Shown: positions 46,753 through 57,119 of the stretch, piece by piece
Numbering within the stretch: the stretch's first letter is position 1
How the letters are laid out: each line of letters starts with the position of its first letter
Assembly (NCBI RefSeq): GCF_035918395.1
Contig: NZ_CP142362.1
Location: 533,501 to 597,500 of the forward strand
Reading direction: 5' to 3'
DNA length: 64,000 nucleotides
DNA from: Mycolicibacterium sp. ND9-15
GTDB lineage: Bacteria; Actinomycetota; Actinomycetes; Mycobacteriales; Mycobacteriaceae
Program-made: the position numbers and the translations under genes
Notes under the pieces: generated by a model
Told to the model about the DNA's origin: nothing
Databases searched by the model: none
What the model saw: the letters and a program-made list of their open reading frames with translations, nothing else

Positions 46753-48236
46753 CGCCGCAGTCCCGTGACGACGGTGGGTCTGGCCGGGGCGCCGTCGTCC
46801 AGCAGGGCGAGTACCGCGTCGAGGTCGAGATGGCTGGTCAGCAGGTCTGCCATCAGGTCGAGTTGGGCGTCGCGGCGGGCGCAAACATCGACGTCGTCGG
46901 CGACGACGAACCCGCTGCGGTCGGCAGCGGCCGCGACCTCGGCCAGCCACGACCGCCGGACCTCGTCGTTGTCGAGCAGCCCGTGCCAATGGGTGCCGTA
47001 CACGGACCCGCGCCGGAGGCCGACCCCGAACCACTCCCGTTCCGCCGACCGGCTGACCTGACCATGATGAATCTCGTAGCCCGACAACGGTTCTCGGTGG
47101 CGGCGCAGCGTCTTGTCGGGGGTGAAGACGATGTCCGCGTCAAGCAGGTTCAGACCTGCCACGACGCCGGCGCGTGACTCGACCGGATCGTCGATGCGCG
47201 AGCACAGCATCTGGAACCCGCCGCACACCCCCAGCACGGGCAGTCCGCGGGCGGCATGTGCGGCCACCGCTTGAGCCAGGCCGCTGCGGCGCAGCCAGTC
47301 CAGATCGGCGACGGTGGCTTTGCTGCCGGGGAGCACGACCACGTCGACGTCGGCGAAGTCGGCAGGGTCGGCCACCCAGCGCACCAGCACGCCGGGTTCG
47401 CAGGCCAGCGCCTCGACGTCGGTCGAGTTCGAAATGCGGGGCAACCGGATCGCGGCCACCCGCAGCCACTGCTGCCCGCGCGGGGGCTGCGGGTCACCGA
47501 CCACGCGGTGCGCCACCACCGACACGGAGTCCTCGGTGTCGAGCCACAACCCCTCGGCGTAGGGAATGACGCCGTAGGTCGGCCGCCCGGACAACTCCGC
47601 CAGTTGCGCCAACCCGGGCGCGAGCAGTGACGGGTCGCCGCGAAACTTGTTGACGACGAACCCGGCGATCAGCCGCTGGTCCTCGGGGGCGAGCACCGCG
47701 ACGGTGCCGTACAGATGGGCGAGCAACCCGCCGCGGTCGATGTCGCCGACGACGATCACCGGAAGCTGCGCCGTGCGCGCCAGCCCCATGTTCGCCAGAT
47801 CGGTTGCGCGCAAATTGATTTCGGCGGGCGATCCGGCACCCTCGCAGATGACGGCGTCGAAGTCGGAGCGCAGCTGAGCCAGTTCGTCGGCGACCACCGC
47901 GGCCAGGCGGTCGCGGTGGGTGATGTAGTCGCGCGCGCTTACGGTGTCTCTGACCTGACCGCGCACCACCAGCTGGGAGGTGCGGTCGCTGCCGGGCTTG
48001 AGCAGGATCGGGTTGAACCGCGTGTGTGGCGCCAGGCCTGCCGCGCGGGCCTGCATCGCCTGCGCGCGACCGATCTCGCCACCGTCGACGGTGACCGCCG
48101 AGTTGTTCGACATGTTCTGCGCCTTGAACGGCGCGACGCGAATGCCTTTGCGCGCCAGCAGCCGGCACAGCCCAGCAACCACCATCGACTTGCCGGCGTC
48201 CGATGTCGTGCCGGCGACGAGCAGCGCGCCGCTCAT
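46749..48236 (-). CDS. cobQ: Cobyric acid synthase CobQ
   Basis: CobQ amidates four side chains of adenosyl-cobyrinic acid a,c-diamide. The 495-residue protein has the N-terminal P-loop domain ([68 protein letters not shown]). The GATase domain has the nucleophile in [12 protein letters not shown] and the His in YGTHWHGLL. It works after CobO, whose gene is 20 kb away. CACATT lies 7 nt before ATG 48236, inside the left arm of the adjacent hairpin. Confidence 0.95.
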   Translation of the reverse strand: MSGALLVAGTTSDAGKSMVVAGLCRLLARKGIRVAPFKAQNMSNNSAVTVDGGEIGRAQAMQARAAGLAPHTRFNPILLKPGSDRTSQLVVRGQVRDTVSARDYITHRDRLAAVVADELAQLRSDFDAVICEGAGSPAEINLRATDLANMGLARTAQLPVIVVGDIDRGGLLAHLYGTVAVLAPEDQRLIAGFVVNKFRGDPSLLAPGLAQLAELSGRPTYGVIPYAEGLWLDTEDSVSVVAHRVVGDPQPPRGQQWLRVAAIRLPRISNSTDVEALACEPGVLVRWVADPADFADVDVVVLPGSKATVADLDWLRRSGLAQAVAAHAARGLPVLGVCGGFQMLCSRIDDPVESRAGVVAGLNLLDADIVFTPDKTLRRHREPLSGYEIHHGQVSRSAEREWFGVGLRRGSVYGTHWHGLLDNDEVRRSWLAEVAAAADRSGFVVADDVDVCARRDAQLDLMADLLTSHLDLDAVLALLDDGAPARPTVVTGLRR

Positions 48237-48241
48237 CGCGC

Positions 48242-48297
48242 CGAATGTGCGCTCACTGCGAAAATCCGGCCGGAAAATCGCAATGGATGCACGTTCG
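48242..48297. repeat. Intergenic hairpin repeat, family 2 copy E
   Basis: Outer arms CGAATGTGC (48242-48250) and GCACGTTCG (48289-48297) pair with one wobble. Inside, TGCGA...TCCGG and CCGGA...TCGCA form a second symmetric stem (48257-48282). Its left part GTGCGCTCACTGCGA is shared with the element at 17830. It fills the gap between cobQ and mapB. Confidence 0.6.
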
Positions 48298-48309
48298 CGA
48301 AGAGAAGTC

Positions 48310-49167
48310 TCACAGCTGGGTCAGGATCTCGGCGCCGTCGTCGGTGACCACCAGTGTGTGCTCGAACTGCGCGGTCCACTTCTTGTCCGTGGTGGCGACG
48401 GTCCAGCCGTCGTCCCAGATCTCGTAGTCGAGCCCGCCGAGGTTGATCATCGGCTCGATGGTGAACGTCATGCCGGGCTGCAGCACGGTCTCCACCGCGG
48501 GCTGGTCGTAGTGCAGCACCACCAGGCCGTTGTGGAAGGTGGTGCCGATTCCGTGGCCGGTGAAGTCGCGAACCACGTGGTAGCCGAACCGATTTGCGTA
48601 CGCCTCGATGACCCGGCCGACGACGGACAGCTGACGGCCGGGTTTGACGGCCTTGATCGCGCGCATCGTCGCTTCGTGCGTGCGCTCGACGAGCAGCCGG
48701 TGCTCCTCGGACACGTCGCCCGCGAGAAACGTCGCGTTGGTGTCGCCGTGCACGCCGTCGATGTAGGCGGTCACGTCGATGTTGACGATGTCGCCGTCCT
48801 CGATAACGGTCGAGTCCGGGATGCCGTGGCAAATGATCTCGTTCAGCGAGGTGCAGCACGACTTCGGGTAGCCCTTGTAGCCGAGGGTGGAGGGGTAGGC
48901 GCCGTGGCCGACCATGTACTCGTGGGCGATGCGGTCAAGTTCGTCGGTGGTGACCCCGGGCGCGACGGCCTTTCCGGCCTCGGCGAGCGCACCCGCCGCG
49001 ATCCGCCCGGCCACCCGCATCTTCTCGATCACCTCGCGCGTCTGCACCCAGGGCTCGCTGCCCTCGTCGACGGTCGACTTCCAGGCGTACTCGGGCCGCG
49101 GAATCGAGCTGGGCACCGGCAGCGTCGGTGATACGACGCCGGGGCGAAGGGCGGTGCGAACAGCCAT
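48310..49167 (-). CDS. mapB: Methionine aminopeptidase MapB
   Basis: MapB removes the initiator Met. The 285-residue enzyme has the N-terminal Pro-rich extension of type Ic enzymes ([16 protein letters not shown]). The metal ligands are in [19 protein letters not shown] (two Asp), FTGHGIG (His), FTIEPMI (Glu) and AQFEHTLVV (Glu); [27 protein letters not shown] forms the active-site floor. ATG 49167 is preceded by TACGCT at 6 nt. The length matches M. tuberculosis MapB. Confidence 0.96.
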   Translation of the reverse strand: MAVRTALRPGVVSPTLPVPSSIPRPEYAWKSTVDEGSEPWVQTREVIEKMRVAGRIAAGALAEAGKAVAPGVTTDELDRIAHEYMVGHGAYPSTLGYKGYPKSCCTSLNEIICHGIPDSTVIEDGDIVNIDVTAYIDGVHGDTNATFLAGDVSEEHRLLVERTHEATMRAIKAVKPGRQLSVVGRVIEAYANRFGYHVVRDFTGHGIGTTFHNGLVVLHYDQPAVETVLQPGMTFTIEPMINLGGLDYEIWDDGWTVATTDKKWTAQFEHTLVVTDDGAEILTQL

Positions 49168-49173
49168 GATGCC

Positions 49174-49179
49174 AGCGTA
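49174..49179 (-). promoter_or_regulatory. Candidate leaderless -10 element for mapB
   Basis: TACGCT on the minus strand lies 6 nt before ATG 49167. Confidence 0.45.
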
Positions 49180-49213
49180 GCGGACCCTTCGCCAGGCAAG
49201 AGGGAGCCGCTCG

Positions 49214-49792
49214 TCAGCCGAACCGGCCCAACCGCCAGGACTTACGCGGGCCGCGGATGTCGATCGAGCCGCAGACCACCTTGCCGGTCAGGATGACGTG
49301 CGGGGTGCCGTCGCCCGGCGCATCCCTGCGGTGGTCTTCGGCGCTGCCGACGACGACCTCGACATCGTCGATCGAAGCACTGGCGCCTTCGGGCAGTCGC
49401 AGGTCCAGGCCCCCGAACTTCAGGTCGAGTTCGATGACCACCATCGGCCCGGCGAACCGCGCCCTCGTCAGGTCCAGGTCCACCGAACCCACCCGCCGGT
49501 GCAGAGCCAGTCGGCTCGGTACGGTCCATTCGCCGTGCCGTTTGAGCGACCCGAGGACACCTCGCAACTCGACCCGGTCGGCGGCCGACGTGACGATCGC
49601 GCCTGGGCCGGGTAGGTCGCCGACCAGCGCGTCCAGGTCGGAGTGCAGCCGCGCCCGCGCCACCGCCGCCGAACGTTCCTCGAACTCGTCGATGTCGATG
49701 AGGCCCAGCGCGACGGCATTGTGCAGTCGCCGCAGCGTGCCGTTGCGGTCGGCGTCGGAGACGCGCATGGCGTCGTAATTGATGTCGGTCAT
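49214..49792 (-). CDS. DUF1707 domain protein with C-terminal beta domain
   Basis: The 192-residue protein starts with the DUF1707 motif ([36 protein letters not shown]), a ~50-residue helical module frequent in actinobacteria. It continues with a beta-rich part ([59 protein letters not shown]) like the C-terminal domain of cell-wall stress proteins of the LiaF/VraT type. No membrane helix is seen. Function is unknown. ATG 49792 is used; a later ATG (MRVSDAD) is also possible. Confidence 0.8.
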   Translation of the reverse strand: MTDINYDAMRVSDADRNGTLRRLHNAVALGLIDIDEFEERSAAVARARLHSDLDALVGDLPGPGAIVTSAADRVELRGVLGSLKRHGEWTVPSRLALHRRVGSVDLDLTRARFAGPMVVIELDLKFGGLDLRLPEGASASIDDVEVVVGSAEDHRRDAPGDGTPHVILTGKVVCGSIDIRGPRKSWRLGRFG

Positions 49793-49824
49793 CGCACGTT
49801 CCACGGTACGGCGAACGGCGGGGT

Positions 49825-51633
49825 TCAGGCCAGGTAGTCCGGCGGAAGCCCGTCGAGCATGCCCTTGAGCATCCGCACCGCGTACTCCGACGATCCGCCG
49901 CCGACGATCAGCGCGGCGAACGCCATGTCGCCGCGGTACCCGGCGAACCACGAATGCGAACCGCCCGCAAACTCCGCCTCACCGGTCTTGCCGCGCACGT
50001 CGCCCGCGCCTTGCAGATCCTCTGCGGTGCCGTTGGTGACCACCAACCGCATCATCGGTCGCAGCCCCTCGAGAATCTTCGGGTCCATCGGCGCGGGGTT
50101 ATCGGTGACCTCGGTCTGCCTGCCCTGAATGAGTTGCGGCACAGGGGTTTTACCGGCCGCTACGGTCGCGGCGGCCAGCGCCATGCCGAACGGGCTGGCC
50201 AGCACCTTACCCTGGCCGAAGCCGTCTTCGGTGCGCTCGGCCAGATCGACGGTGGGCGGCACAGAACCCGTCACGGTCCTCAGCCCCTCGATGTCGTAGT
50301 CGGCGCCGATGCCGTACCTCGCCGCGGCCATCGTCAATCCGCGCGGCGGCATCCGGCTGGCCAGTTCGGCGAACGTGGTGTTGCACGAACTGGCGAAAGC
50401 CCGCGACATCGGCACCGTGCCGAGGTCGAAGCCACCGTAGTTGGGCACCGTCCGATGACCGATGTCCATCGTCCCGGGACACGGGAGGAGCGTGTTGGGA
50501 GTGGCCATGTCGCGTTCGATGGCCGCCCCGGCCGTGACCATCTTGAACGTCGACCCTGGCGGGTACAGGCCGGTGGTGGCGATGAGCCCTTCGCTGTCGG
50601 CGGACGCGTTCTGCGCGACGGCCAGGATCTCGCCGGTGGAGGGCTTGATCACCACGATCATCGCCTTCTTGCCGGTGAAGTTGACCGCGTTCTGTGCGGC
50701 GTCCTGGACCGCGCGGTCGAGGCTGATCCTGATCGAGGGTGCAGGCGTACCCGGCACTTCGTTGAGCACATCGACGTCGACGCCGTTTTGATTGACGGTG
50801 ACCACCCGCCAGCCCGCCTGCCCGCCGAGTTCGCCGACGACCGCCTTCTTGACCTCGCTGACGATTGCGGGCGCGAAAGTCTCGTCGGTAGGCACCATTT
50901 CGTTCTGCGGCGTGATGACCACACCAGGTTGTGCGCCGATCGCGGCGGCGACCCGGTCGTGGTCGGATTTGCGCAGCGTGATCAGGTTCAGTGGCTGCTT
51001 CGACGAGCTGGCCTGTTCGGCGAGCCGCTGCGGGTCCAGCGTGTTGTCGAATGGCCGCAGCGCGTCGACGACGGCGCGCGCGGTCTGCATCAGCGCCCCG
51101 CCCGCCGCCCGCGCGTCCAACGTGTAGCTGTACAGATAGCCGGGCACCAGCACCTCGGTGCCGCCCCGCTCGATCACCGATGCCCGCGGTGGCGCGTCCG
51201 CGCGCAGCGCGAAAGTCTGGTTGTCGCCGAGCCGCGGATGCAGCCCGGTGGCGCTCCACCGCACCATCCACCGGCCCTCGTCGCGGACCATGTTGAGTTG
51301 CCCGTCGTAGGTCCAGGTGCGGTCCTTCGGCAGATGCCAGGTGTAGCGATAGGTCACACTGCCGGTGTCTTCGGCGTACTTGGCCCCCAGGATCTGGGTG
51401 TCGAGGTGCGTGGCCTGCAGACCCGCCCATGCCCCGTTCAGGTCTTCGCGCGTCTCGGCCGGCCGGTCACTGAGTTCGGCCGCGCGCGCAGTGTCGCCGG
51501 TCGCCAGCGCGGCGAAGAACTTCTCGGCGGTCGGCTCGGGTCCCGCGGGCCTGGGGGTACATGCGCTGTTGAGGCCGACAATCACCACGCCGACCGCCAG
51601 CAAGCTCGTTATGCGTGTTACTGAAGATGCCAT
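49825..51633 (-). CDS. Penicillin-binding lipoprotein (class B-like, Rv2864c type)
   Basis: The 602-residue protein has a lipoprotein signal with Cys25 in LNSACTP, an N-terminal NTF2-like MecA_N domain (AEKFFAALATGDTARAAELS), a dimerisation domain and a transpeptidase domain. The active-site motifs are STFK with Ser361, SCN at 416-418 and KTG at 549-551. It should crosslink peptidoglycan at the outer face of the membrane. The MecA_N domain is typical of the PBP group in mycobacteria that is less sensitive to penicillins. TAACAT lies 8 nt before ATG 51633. Confidence 0.92.
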   Translation of the reverse strand: MASSVTRITSLLAVGVVIVGLNSACTPRPAGPEPTAEKFFAALATGDTARAAELSDRPAETREDLNGAWAGLQATHLDTQILGAKYAEDTGSVTYRYTWHLPKDRTWTYDGQLNMVRDEGRWMVRWSATGLHPRLGDNQTFALRADAPPRASVIERGGTEVLVPGYLYSYTLDARAAGGALMQTARAVVDALRPFDNTLDPQRLAEQASSSKQPLNLITLRKSDHDRVAAAIGAQPGVVITPQNEMVPTDETFAPAIVSEVKKAVVGELGGQAGWRVVTVNQNGVDVDVLNEVPGTPAPSIRISLDRAVQDAAQNAVNFTGKKAMIVVIKPSTGEILAVAQNASADSEGLIATTGLYPPGSTFKMVTAGAAIERDMATPNTLLPCPGTMDIGHRTVPNYGGFDLGTVPMSRAFASSCNTTFAELASRMPPRGLTMAAARYGIGADYDIEGLRTVTGSVPPTVDLAERTEDGFGQGKVLASPFGMALAAATVAAGKTPVPQLIQGRQTEVTDNPAPMDPKILEGLRPMMRLVVTNGTAEDLQGAGDVRGKTGEAEFAGGSHSWFAGYRGDMAFAALIVGGGSSEYAVRMLKGMLDGLPPDYLA

Positions 51634-51641
51634 TGGGGCAG

Positions 51642-51647
51642 ATGTTA
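51642..51647 (-). promoter_or_regulatory. Candidate leaderless -10 element for the PBP lipoprotein
   Basis: TAACAT on the minus strand lies 8 nt before ATG 51633. Confidence 0.45.
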
Positions 51648-51784
51648 CGAAGTCGAGACCTGTAAGCGCGGGAGGCGCACCGATGCGCGCGACTTCGGAG
51701 CCTTAACTGGTTACTTGCCCTCACCCCATGCGTGGGATCAACCGGTTAGCGGCCGAACGACACGAGCGGCGCGAGGGGCGAGGG

Positions 51785-52444
51785 CTACGACCCGGCCGCC
51801 GGTGCCCGGACCACCAGCGGCACCGCCGGGAAATACGCGGCCATCTCCGACCGCGACTTGCGCAGCGCGGCGGTGCCGTACCCCTGTTTGCGGTAGTCGG
51901 GGTGAATCCAGATTCGCACGTTGACCTCGCCGGAGATGAGGTCGCCGAAGACCATGCCGACCTTCTCGGAGTCGTGCACCACCACCAGCCAGGCCGCCTC
52001 TTCGGCATCGACGCGGCGCAAGCCGCCGCGGATCTCGTCGTCGAGGTCGCCTGCCGGGGCGCGAGACCCGTCGCCCGCTTCGCGGACGTCGGAGGTGCGC
52101 GCCGCGAAGATGTCACGGTCGGCGTCGGCGTGGAACGGTCGCAGCACCATGCTGTCAGCGGTGCGGGCGGGCTCGCCCATGGTGAAGCTGAGCTGGTTGT
52201 TGAGATCCTCCAGCTCGGCCGCGATCCGGCGCCGCGACACCTTGGTCAGCCGATCGAACGACAACCGCAGCACCGCTTCGGCGGCCGGGTGCGACGCACC
52301 GAGCATGCCGGCGATCGCTTCGACGGCCGCGTCGTAGTCCTCGGACTCTACGATGACGTCGAGAAGTTCATGTCGCCGTTCGAGGGCGCGCAGCATCGTG
52401 TCGGCGATCTCTCTGCGCGCGATTGTGCGGTTGTCGTCAGCCAT
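51785..52444 (-). CDS. GNAT acetyltransferase with GyrA-like helical N-terminus
   Basis: The 219-residue protein has two parts. Residues ~1-90 (IADTMLRALERRHELLDVIVESEDYDAAVEAIAGML, then VLRLSFDRLTKVSRRRIAAELEDLNNQL) resemble the long coiled-coil dimerisation helices of DNA gyrase A. Residues ~95-215 form a GNAT domain (VLRPFHADADRDIFAART, WLVVVHDSEKVGMVFGDL, VNVRIWIHPDYRKQGYGTAAL). It is probably a dimeric acetyltransferase; the resemblance to gyrase is my reading. TACGCT lies 6 nt before ATG 52444. Confidence 0.75.
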   Translation of the reverse strand: MADDNRTIARREIADTMLRALERRHELLDVIVESEDYDAAVEAIAGMLGASHPAAEAVLRLSFDRLTKVSRRRIAAELEDLNNQLSFTMGEPARTADSMVLRPFHADADRDIFAARTSDVREAGDGSRAPAGDLDDEIRGGLRRVDAEEAAWLVVVHDSEKVGMVFGDLISGEVNVRIWIHPDYRKQGYGTAALRKSRSEMAAYFPAVPLVVRAPAAGS

Positions 52445-52450
52445 GACGTG

Positions 52451-52456
52451 AGCGTA
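52451..52456 (-). promoter_or_regulatory. Candidate leaderless -10 element for the 51785 gene
   Basis: TACGCT on the minus strand lies 6 nt before ATG 52444. Confidence 0.4.
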
Positions 52457-52479
52457 AATCAGTCGGACGGCTGGGATCG

Positions 52480-53334
52480 TCAGTCGAGCAGAACGGTCGC
52501 GAACGTTCCCACCCGTCGGAAGCCGACCCGGTCGTAAGTGGCCCTCGCGACGGTGTTGAAGTCGTTGACATACAGGCTCGCCGTGCGGCCGGAGCGCACC
52601 ACCGCCGACGCCAGGGTGGCGGTACCCGCGGTGCCTAAACCGTGCCCGCGCCAGTCGGGGTGCACCCACACACCCTGGATCTGGCCGACCGTCGGCGACT
52701 GGGAGCCGACCTCGGCCTTGAACACCACCTCGCCGCGCTCGAAGCGGGCCCAGGCGCGGCCTGCCGCGATCAGCCCGGCGACGCGTCGGCGGTAACCGCG
52801 CCCGCCGTCGCCGAGCCGCGGGTCGATGCCGACTTCGCCGATGAACATGTCGACGGAGGCGACGAGATAGGCGTCGAGCTCGTCGGCGCGCACCTGACGC
52901 ACCGCCGGATCGGTGGCGCACAGCGGCGGCGTGCTCAGCGCCATCAACGGCTGATGCTCGCGGACGTCACGCGCGGTGCCCCAGGCCTGCTCGAGGCGAC
53001 GCCACATCGGCAGCACCAATTCGGCCCGACCGACCAGCGACGAGCAGCGCCGTGCGGTGCTCATCGCCTTCTCGGCGAACGCCTGCAGATCGATCATCGC
53101 CCCGCGCAACGGAATGAGGTTCGCCCCTGCGTAGCACAGCGACTCGGTGGGCCGGCACCGCGTCCACAGTTCGCCGCCGATCGCCGAAGGCTCCACACCG
53201 TTGTCGGCCACCCGGCAGGCGACCATGCAGGATCCGACCGGATCCTCGTCGAGGACACGTATGACGGCGCCGACGTCACGCACCACCGAGACCCGTCGTT
53301 CGTCGACGTGACGAAACAGCGGCGGTGCCGACAT
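52480..53334 (-). CDS. GNAT acetyltransferase with DUF4081-like N-terminus (Rv2867c type)
   Basis: The 284-residue protein has an N-terminal ~130-residue region (VSVVRDVGAVIRVLDEDPVGSCMVACRV, LCYAGANLIPLRG) of the DUF4081 kind. A GNAT domain follows, with GQIQGVWVHPDWRGHGLGTAGTATL as the acetyl-CoA loop and TASLYVNDFNTVARATYDRVGFRRVG at the end. The substrate is unknown. It begins 55 bp downstream of ispG on the same strand and probably shares the rip1-ispG transcript. ATG 53334 is used; the frame's earlier ATG encodes an Arg-rich stub. Confidence 0.85.
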   Translation of the reverse strand: MSAPPLFRHVDERRVSVVRDVGAVIRVLDEDPVGSCMVACRVADNGVEPSAIGGELWTRCRPTESLCYAGANLIPLRGAMIDLQAFAEKAMSTARRCSSLVGRAELVLPMWRRLEQAWGTARDVREHQPLMALSTPPLCATDPAVRQVRADELDAYLVASVDMFIGEVGIDPRLGDGGRGYRRRVAGLIAAGRAWARFERGEVVFKAEVGSQSPTVGQIQGVWVHPDWRGHGLGTAGTATLASAVVRSGRTASLYVNDFNTVARATYDRVGFRRVGTFATVLLD

Positions 53335-53389
53335 GGGATCTCTTTCTAACCGACGCCGGGCGATGATCACCCAGTGTGTGGGATCACAT

Positions 53390-54562
53390 TCAGCTTACGG
53401 TCACGACCGGCGAACCGCTGGCATCTGTTCCGCCCTCTGTGTTCATTTCGGATGCCAGTCTCATCGCCTCTTCGATCAGCGTCTCGACGATCTGCGCCTC
53501 GGGCACGGTCTTGATCACCTCACCCTTGACGAAGATCTGGCCCTTGCCGTTGCCGGATGCGACCCCGAGGTCGGCTTCTCGCGCCTCGCCGGGACCGTTG
53601 ACCACACAACCCATCACCGCGACGCGCAGCGGGACATCCAGGCCTTCCAGCCCGGCGGTGACCTCGTTGGCCAGCGAGTAGACGTCGACCTGGGCACGTC
53701 CGCACGACGGGCACGACACGATCTCCAGTGTCCGCGGACGCAGGTTCAGCGATTCGAGGATCTGGTTTCCGACCTTGACCTCTTCGGCGGGCGGCGCGGA
53801 CAGCGAGACGCGGATGGTGTCGCCGATGCCCCGGGACAGCAGCGCGCCGAACGCGACCGCCGACTTGATCGTGCCCTGGAAAGCCGGGCCAGCTTCGGTG
53901 ACGCCGAGATGCAGCGGATAATTGCATTGCGCGGCCAGCTGTTCGTAGGCGGCCACCATCACCACGGGGTCGTTGTGCTTGACGCTGATCTTGATGTCGC
54001 CGAAGCCGTGCTCCTCGAACAGTGATGCCTCCCACAGCGCGGATTCGACCAACGCCTCGGGGGTGGCCTTGCCGTACTTCTCCATGAACCGCTTGTCCAG
54101 CGACCCGGCGTTGACGCCGATGCGGATAGGGATGCCCGCAGCGCCCGCGGCCTTGGCGACCTCGCCGACCCGGCCGTCGAATTCCTTGATGTTGCCGGGG
54201 TTGACGCGCACGGCCGCGCACCCGGCGTCGATCGCGGCGAAGATGTACTTCGGCTGGAAGTGGATGTCGGCGATCACGGGGATCTGGCTGTGCCGGGCGA
54301 TCTCGGCCAGCGCGTCGGCGTCCTCCTGACGCGGGCAGGCCACCCGCACGATGTCGCAGCCCGACGCGGTCAGCTCGGCGATCTGCTGCAGCGTGCTGTT
54401 GACGTCGTGGGTCTTGGTGGTGCACATGGACTGCACGGCGATCGGGTGCTCGCTGCCGATGCCGACATCGCCGACCATCAACTGACGGGTCTTGCGGCGG
54501 GGCGCCAGAACCGGTGCCGGCGGCGCCGGCATCCCCAGTCCTATCTGTTGGCCGGAGGCCAT
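53390..54562 (-). CDS. ispG: (E)-4-hydroxy-3-methylbut-2-enyl diphosphate synthase IspG
   Basis: IspG is the iron-sulfur enzyme of the MEP isoprenoid pathway. The 390-residue protein has [48 protein letters not shown] and the cluster cysteines in [10 protein letters not shown] and [18 protein letters not shown]. It follows rip1 and dxr, so two MEP enzymes share one unit. A GGAGAGG site precedes ATG 54562. Confidence 0.97.
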   Translation of the reverse strand: MASGQQIGLGMPAPPAPVLAPRRKTRQLMVGDVGIGSEHPIAVQSMCTTKTHDVNSTLQQIAELTASGCDIVRVACPRQEDADALAEIARHSQIPVIADIHFQPKYIFAAIDAGCAAVRVNPGNIKEFDGRVGEVAKAAGAAGIPIRIGVNAGSLDKRFMEKYGKATPEALVESALWEASLFEEHGFGDIKISVKHNDPVVMVAAYEQLAAQCNYPLHLGVTEAGPAFQGTIKSAVAFGALLSRGIGDTIRVSLSAPPAEEVKVGNQILESLNLRPRTLEIVSCPSCGRAQVDVYSLANEVTAGLEGLDVPLRVAVMGCVVNGPGEAREADLGVASGNGKGQIFVKGEVIKTVPEAQIVETLIEEAMRLASEMNTEGGTDASGSPVVTVS

Positions 54563-54571
54563 TTACCTCTC

Positions 54572-55795
54572 CTACTGGAAGATTCTGATGGGGTTGATGA
54601 AGTCGGCGGTCACGGTCAACAGCATGTAGCCGGCCACCACCACGAGGATCAGGTATGTGGCGGGCATCAGCTTGAGGTAGTTGACCGGAGCCGCGGCCAC
54701 CTTGCCGCGCGCCGACCGGATCATGTTGCGGACTTTCTCGTAGAACGCGATCGCGATGTGTCCACCGTCGAACGGCAACAGCGGTACGAGGTTGATCGCA
54801 CCGAGCACGAAATTCAACTGCGCCAGGAAGAACCAGAACGCGACCCACAGCCCCTGGTCCACGGCGTCGCCGCCGATGATGCTGGCGCCGACCACGCTGA
54901 TCGGGGTCTCGGGGTCGCGCTCCTCGCCGCCAAGGGAGTGCACCAATGCGCCTATCTTGGTCGGGAGCTTGGCCAGCGACTTGCCGATCTCCACGGCGAG
55001 GTCGCCGGTGAACGCGACCGTGGCGGGCGCCGCCGACAGCGCGTTGTACTGCGTGGGCCCGAATTGCGCCGCGGTGATGCCGACCGTGCCGACCGGGGCC
55101 GGCTCGGCGGAGTCTCCGCTGGCGACCCAGCGCTGGGCGGGGACGACGTCGACGACGGTGGTGAACTCGTCGCCGTCGCGCTGCACGGTGAACTGAGTCG
55201 GACCCTTCAGCGGGCGGATGGCGGCGACCATCTCGTCGAAATTCGCCACCGGGGTGTCGCCGACCTTCACCACGGTGTCGCCGGCCCGAATGCCCGCGGC
55301 GGCGGCCGACGACGGGGCCAGGCAGTCGCCGAGCTGCCCCTTGCTGACTTCGGCCTTCACACACGACGTCTCGCCGACGATCGCGGTGGTCGGCGCGTGC
55401 AGGTTGGGCAGTCCCCACACCACCGCGATGCCGTAGATCAGCAGCAGGCCGATGACGAAGTTCATGCCGGGGCCGGCGGCGAGCACCGCAGCCCGTTTCC
55501 ATGTCTTCTGTTTGTACATCGCGCGCTCGTGCTCGTCGGGCGCGAGTTCCTCCACCGAGGTCATGCCCGCGATGTCGCAGAACCCGCCGAGCGGGACCGC
55601 CTTGACGCCGTACTCGGTGCGGTCGCCGAGCTTGTTCGCCCGCCAGGTGGACCACAGCGTGGGTCCGAACCCGACGAAGTAGCGGCGCACCTTCATGCCG
55701 GTGGCGCGCGCCACCCACATGTGCCCGCATTCGTGCAGAGCCACCGAAACCAGGATGGCCAGTGCGAACAGCACGACACCCGTCAGCCACATCAT
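54572..55795 (-). CDS. rip1: Site-2 intramembrane metalloprotease Rip1
   Basis: Rip1 cleaves anti-sigma factors and other membrane proteins within the bilayer and controls mycobacterial envelope composition. The 407-residue protein has the zinc motif HECGH at 21-25 in the first helix and a single PDZ domain (about 170-220; [20 protein letters not shown]). The third zinc ligand lies in [12 protein letters not shown]. There are four helices. The ATG overlaps the dxr stop, and 9 bp separate its stop from ispG. Confidence 0.96.
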   Translation of the reverse strand: MMWLTGVVLFALAILVSVALHECGHMWVARATGMKVRRYFVGFGPTLWSTWRANKLGDRTEYGVKAVPLGGFCDIAGMTSVEELAPDEHERAMYKQKTWKRAAVLAAGPGMNFVIGLLLIYGIAVVWGLPNLHAPTTAIVGETSCVKAEVSKGQLGDCLAPSSAAAAGIRAGDTVVKVGDTPVANFDEMVAAIRPLKGPTQFTVQRDGDEFTTVVDVVPAQRWVASGDSAEPAPVGTVGITAAQFGPTQYNALSAAPATVAFTGDLAVEIGKSLAKLPTKIGALVHSLGGEERDPETPISVVGASIIGGDAVDQGLWVAFWFFLAQLNFVLGAINLVPLLPFDGGHIAIAFYEKVRNMIRSARGKVAAAPVNYLKLMPATYLILVVVAGYMLLTVTADFINPIRIFQ

Positions 55796-56952
55796 CTGGT
55801 GGTGGTTACCTCCCGCTCGACCGCGCGCGTGGCGCGGTCACGCGCCCACTGTTGGGCGTCAAGTACGTCATCCACGGTAGCGGGTTCGGCGGCCCACTGG
55901 TCGGCAGCGCGCAGCACGTCGCCGATGGTGCGCACGATCGCCGGGAACCGAATGCACCCGTCGAGGAAGGCCGCGGCCGCCGCCTCGTTGGCGGCGTTGT
56001 AGACCGCGGTCAGGCAGCCGCCGACTACCCCCGCCTGCCGGGCCAGCGCCACCGCCGGGAATACCTCATCGTCGAGCGGCTCGAAGTCCCAGGTCGAAGC
56101 CGTGGAGAAATCACATGCGAGGGCCGCCGCGGGCACCCGTTCGGGCCAGCCGAGCGCCAGCGCGATCGGCAGCTTCATATCCGGCGGGCTGGCTTGGGCC
56201 AGCGTCGAACCGTCGGTGAACGTGACCATCGAGTGCACGATCGACTGCGGATGGACGACCACCTCGATGCGGTCGTAGGGCACCCCGAACAGCAGGTGGG
56301 TCTCGATCAGCTCGAGCCCCTTGTTGACCAGTGACGCCGAGTTCAGCGTGTTCATCGGGCCCATCGACCAGGTCGGGTGGGCGCCGGCCTGCTCGGGGGT
56401 GGCCGACTCCAGCTTCTCGGAGCTCCAGCCGCGGAACGGGCCGCCCGAGGCGGTCAGCACGATCTTGGCGACCTCGTCCGGGGTGCCGCCCCGCAGGCAC
56501 TGGGCCATCGCCGAGTGTTCGGAATCCACGGGCACGATCTGGCCCGGCCGGGCCGCCTTGAGCACCAGTGGCCCACCTGCGACGAGCGACTCCTTGTTGG
56601 CCAGCGCCAGGCGCGCGCCCGTTGCCAGCGCGGCTAGCGTCGGTTTGAGCCCCAGTGCACCGACGAGCGCGTTGAGCACCACGTCGGCCTCGGTGTTCTC
56701 AACCAGCGCGGTGACGGCGTCCGGCCCGGCGTAGGTCACGTCGCCGACCCGCGCGGCGGCGGACTCGTCGGCGACGGCGATGTTGGCCACACCCGTGGCG
56801 GCGCGCTGTCGGCCGAGCAGGTCCGGGTTACCACCGCCGGCGGCCAGGCCGACGACCTCGAAGCGGTCGGGATTGGCGGCGATGACGTCCAGCGCCTGGG
56901 TACCGATCGATCCGGTGCTGCCCAGTATCAGCACGCGGCGTCTTGCACTCAC
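55792..56952 (-). CDS. dxr: 1-Deoxy-D-xylulose 5-phosphate reductoisomerase Dxr
   Basis: Dxr makes MEP from DXP with NADPH, the committed MEP-pathway step and the fosmidomycin target. The 386-residue protein has the NADPH motif [41 protein letters not shown] and [26 protein letters not shown] residues with metal ligands. GTG 56952 is used; CACAAT lies 6 nt upstream as a possible leaderless -10 element. It heads the dxr-rip1-ispG unit. Confidence 0.96.
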   Translation of the reverse strand: MSARRRVLILGSTGSIGTQALDVIAANPDRFEVVGLAAGGGNPDLLGRQRAATGVANIAVADESAAARVGDVTYAGPDAVTALVENTEADVVLNALVGALGLKPTLAALATGARLALANKESLVAGGPLVLKAARPGQIVPVDSEHSAMAQCLRGGTPDEVAKIVLTASGGPFRGWSSEKLESATPEQAGAHPTWSMGPMNTLNSASLVNKGLELIETHLLFGVPYDRIEVVVHPQSIVHSMVTFTDGSTLAQASPPDMKLPIALALGWPERVPAAALACDFSTASTWDFEPLDDEVFPAVALARQAGVVGGCLTAVYNAANEAAAAAFLDGCIRFPAIVRTIGDVLRAADQWAAEPATVDDVLDAQQWARDRATRAVEREVTTTR

Positions 56953-57038
56953 CGAACCATTGTGCCGCTTACCGGCGTGCGGTCGTCACCCGCCGGGCTC
57001 ACCGATGCGATCAAAATGTGACGCACATCTAACGCGAC

Positions 57039-57065
57039 CCATCCACGTCGCGCGCCGGTCCGAAT
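57039..57065 (+). promoter_or_regulatory. SigK-type promoter of the mpt83-like gene
   Basis: CCATCC (57039-57044), 15 bp, CCGAAT (57060-57065) reproduces the consensus of the mycobacterial SigK regulon. The gene start is 55 nt downstream. An identical arrangement precedes the mpt70-like gene. Confidence 0.8.
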
Positions 57066-57119
57066 TCCGGGTGTCACAGCAGAGGGGTGGGAAAGCCGCC
57101 CGCGACAAGGGAGCAGCGC

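Noticed and set aside
51648..51784. Possible tRNA or small RNA between the PBP and the GNAT gene
   Set aside because: Short inverted repeats such as CCCATGCGTGGG and the pair AACTGGTT/AACCGGTT are present, but no cloverleaf or conserved T-loop can be drawn.
53520..55790. 756-codon minus-strand frame
   Set aside because: It spans ispG and rip1 in a different frame on the same strand; both real genes have complete catalytic motifs.
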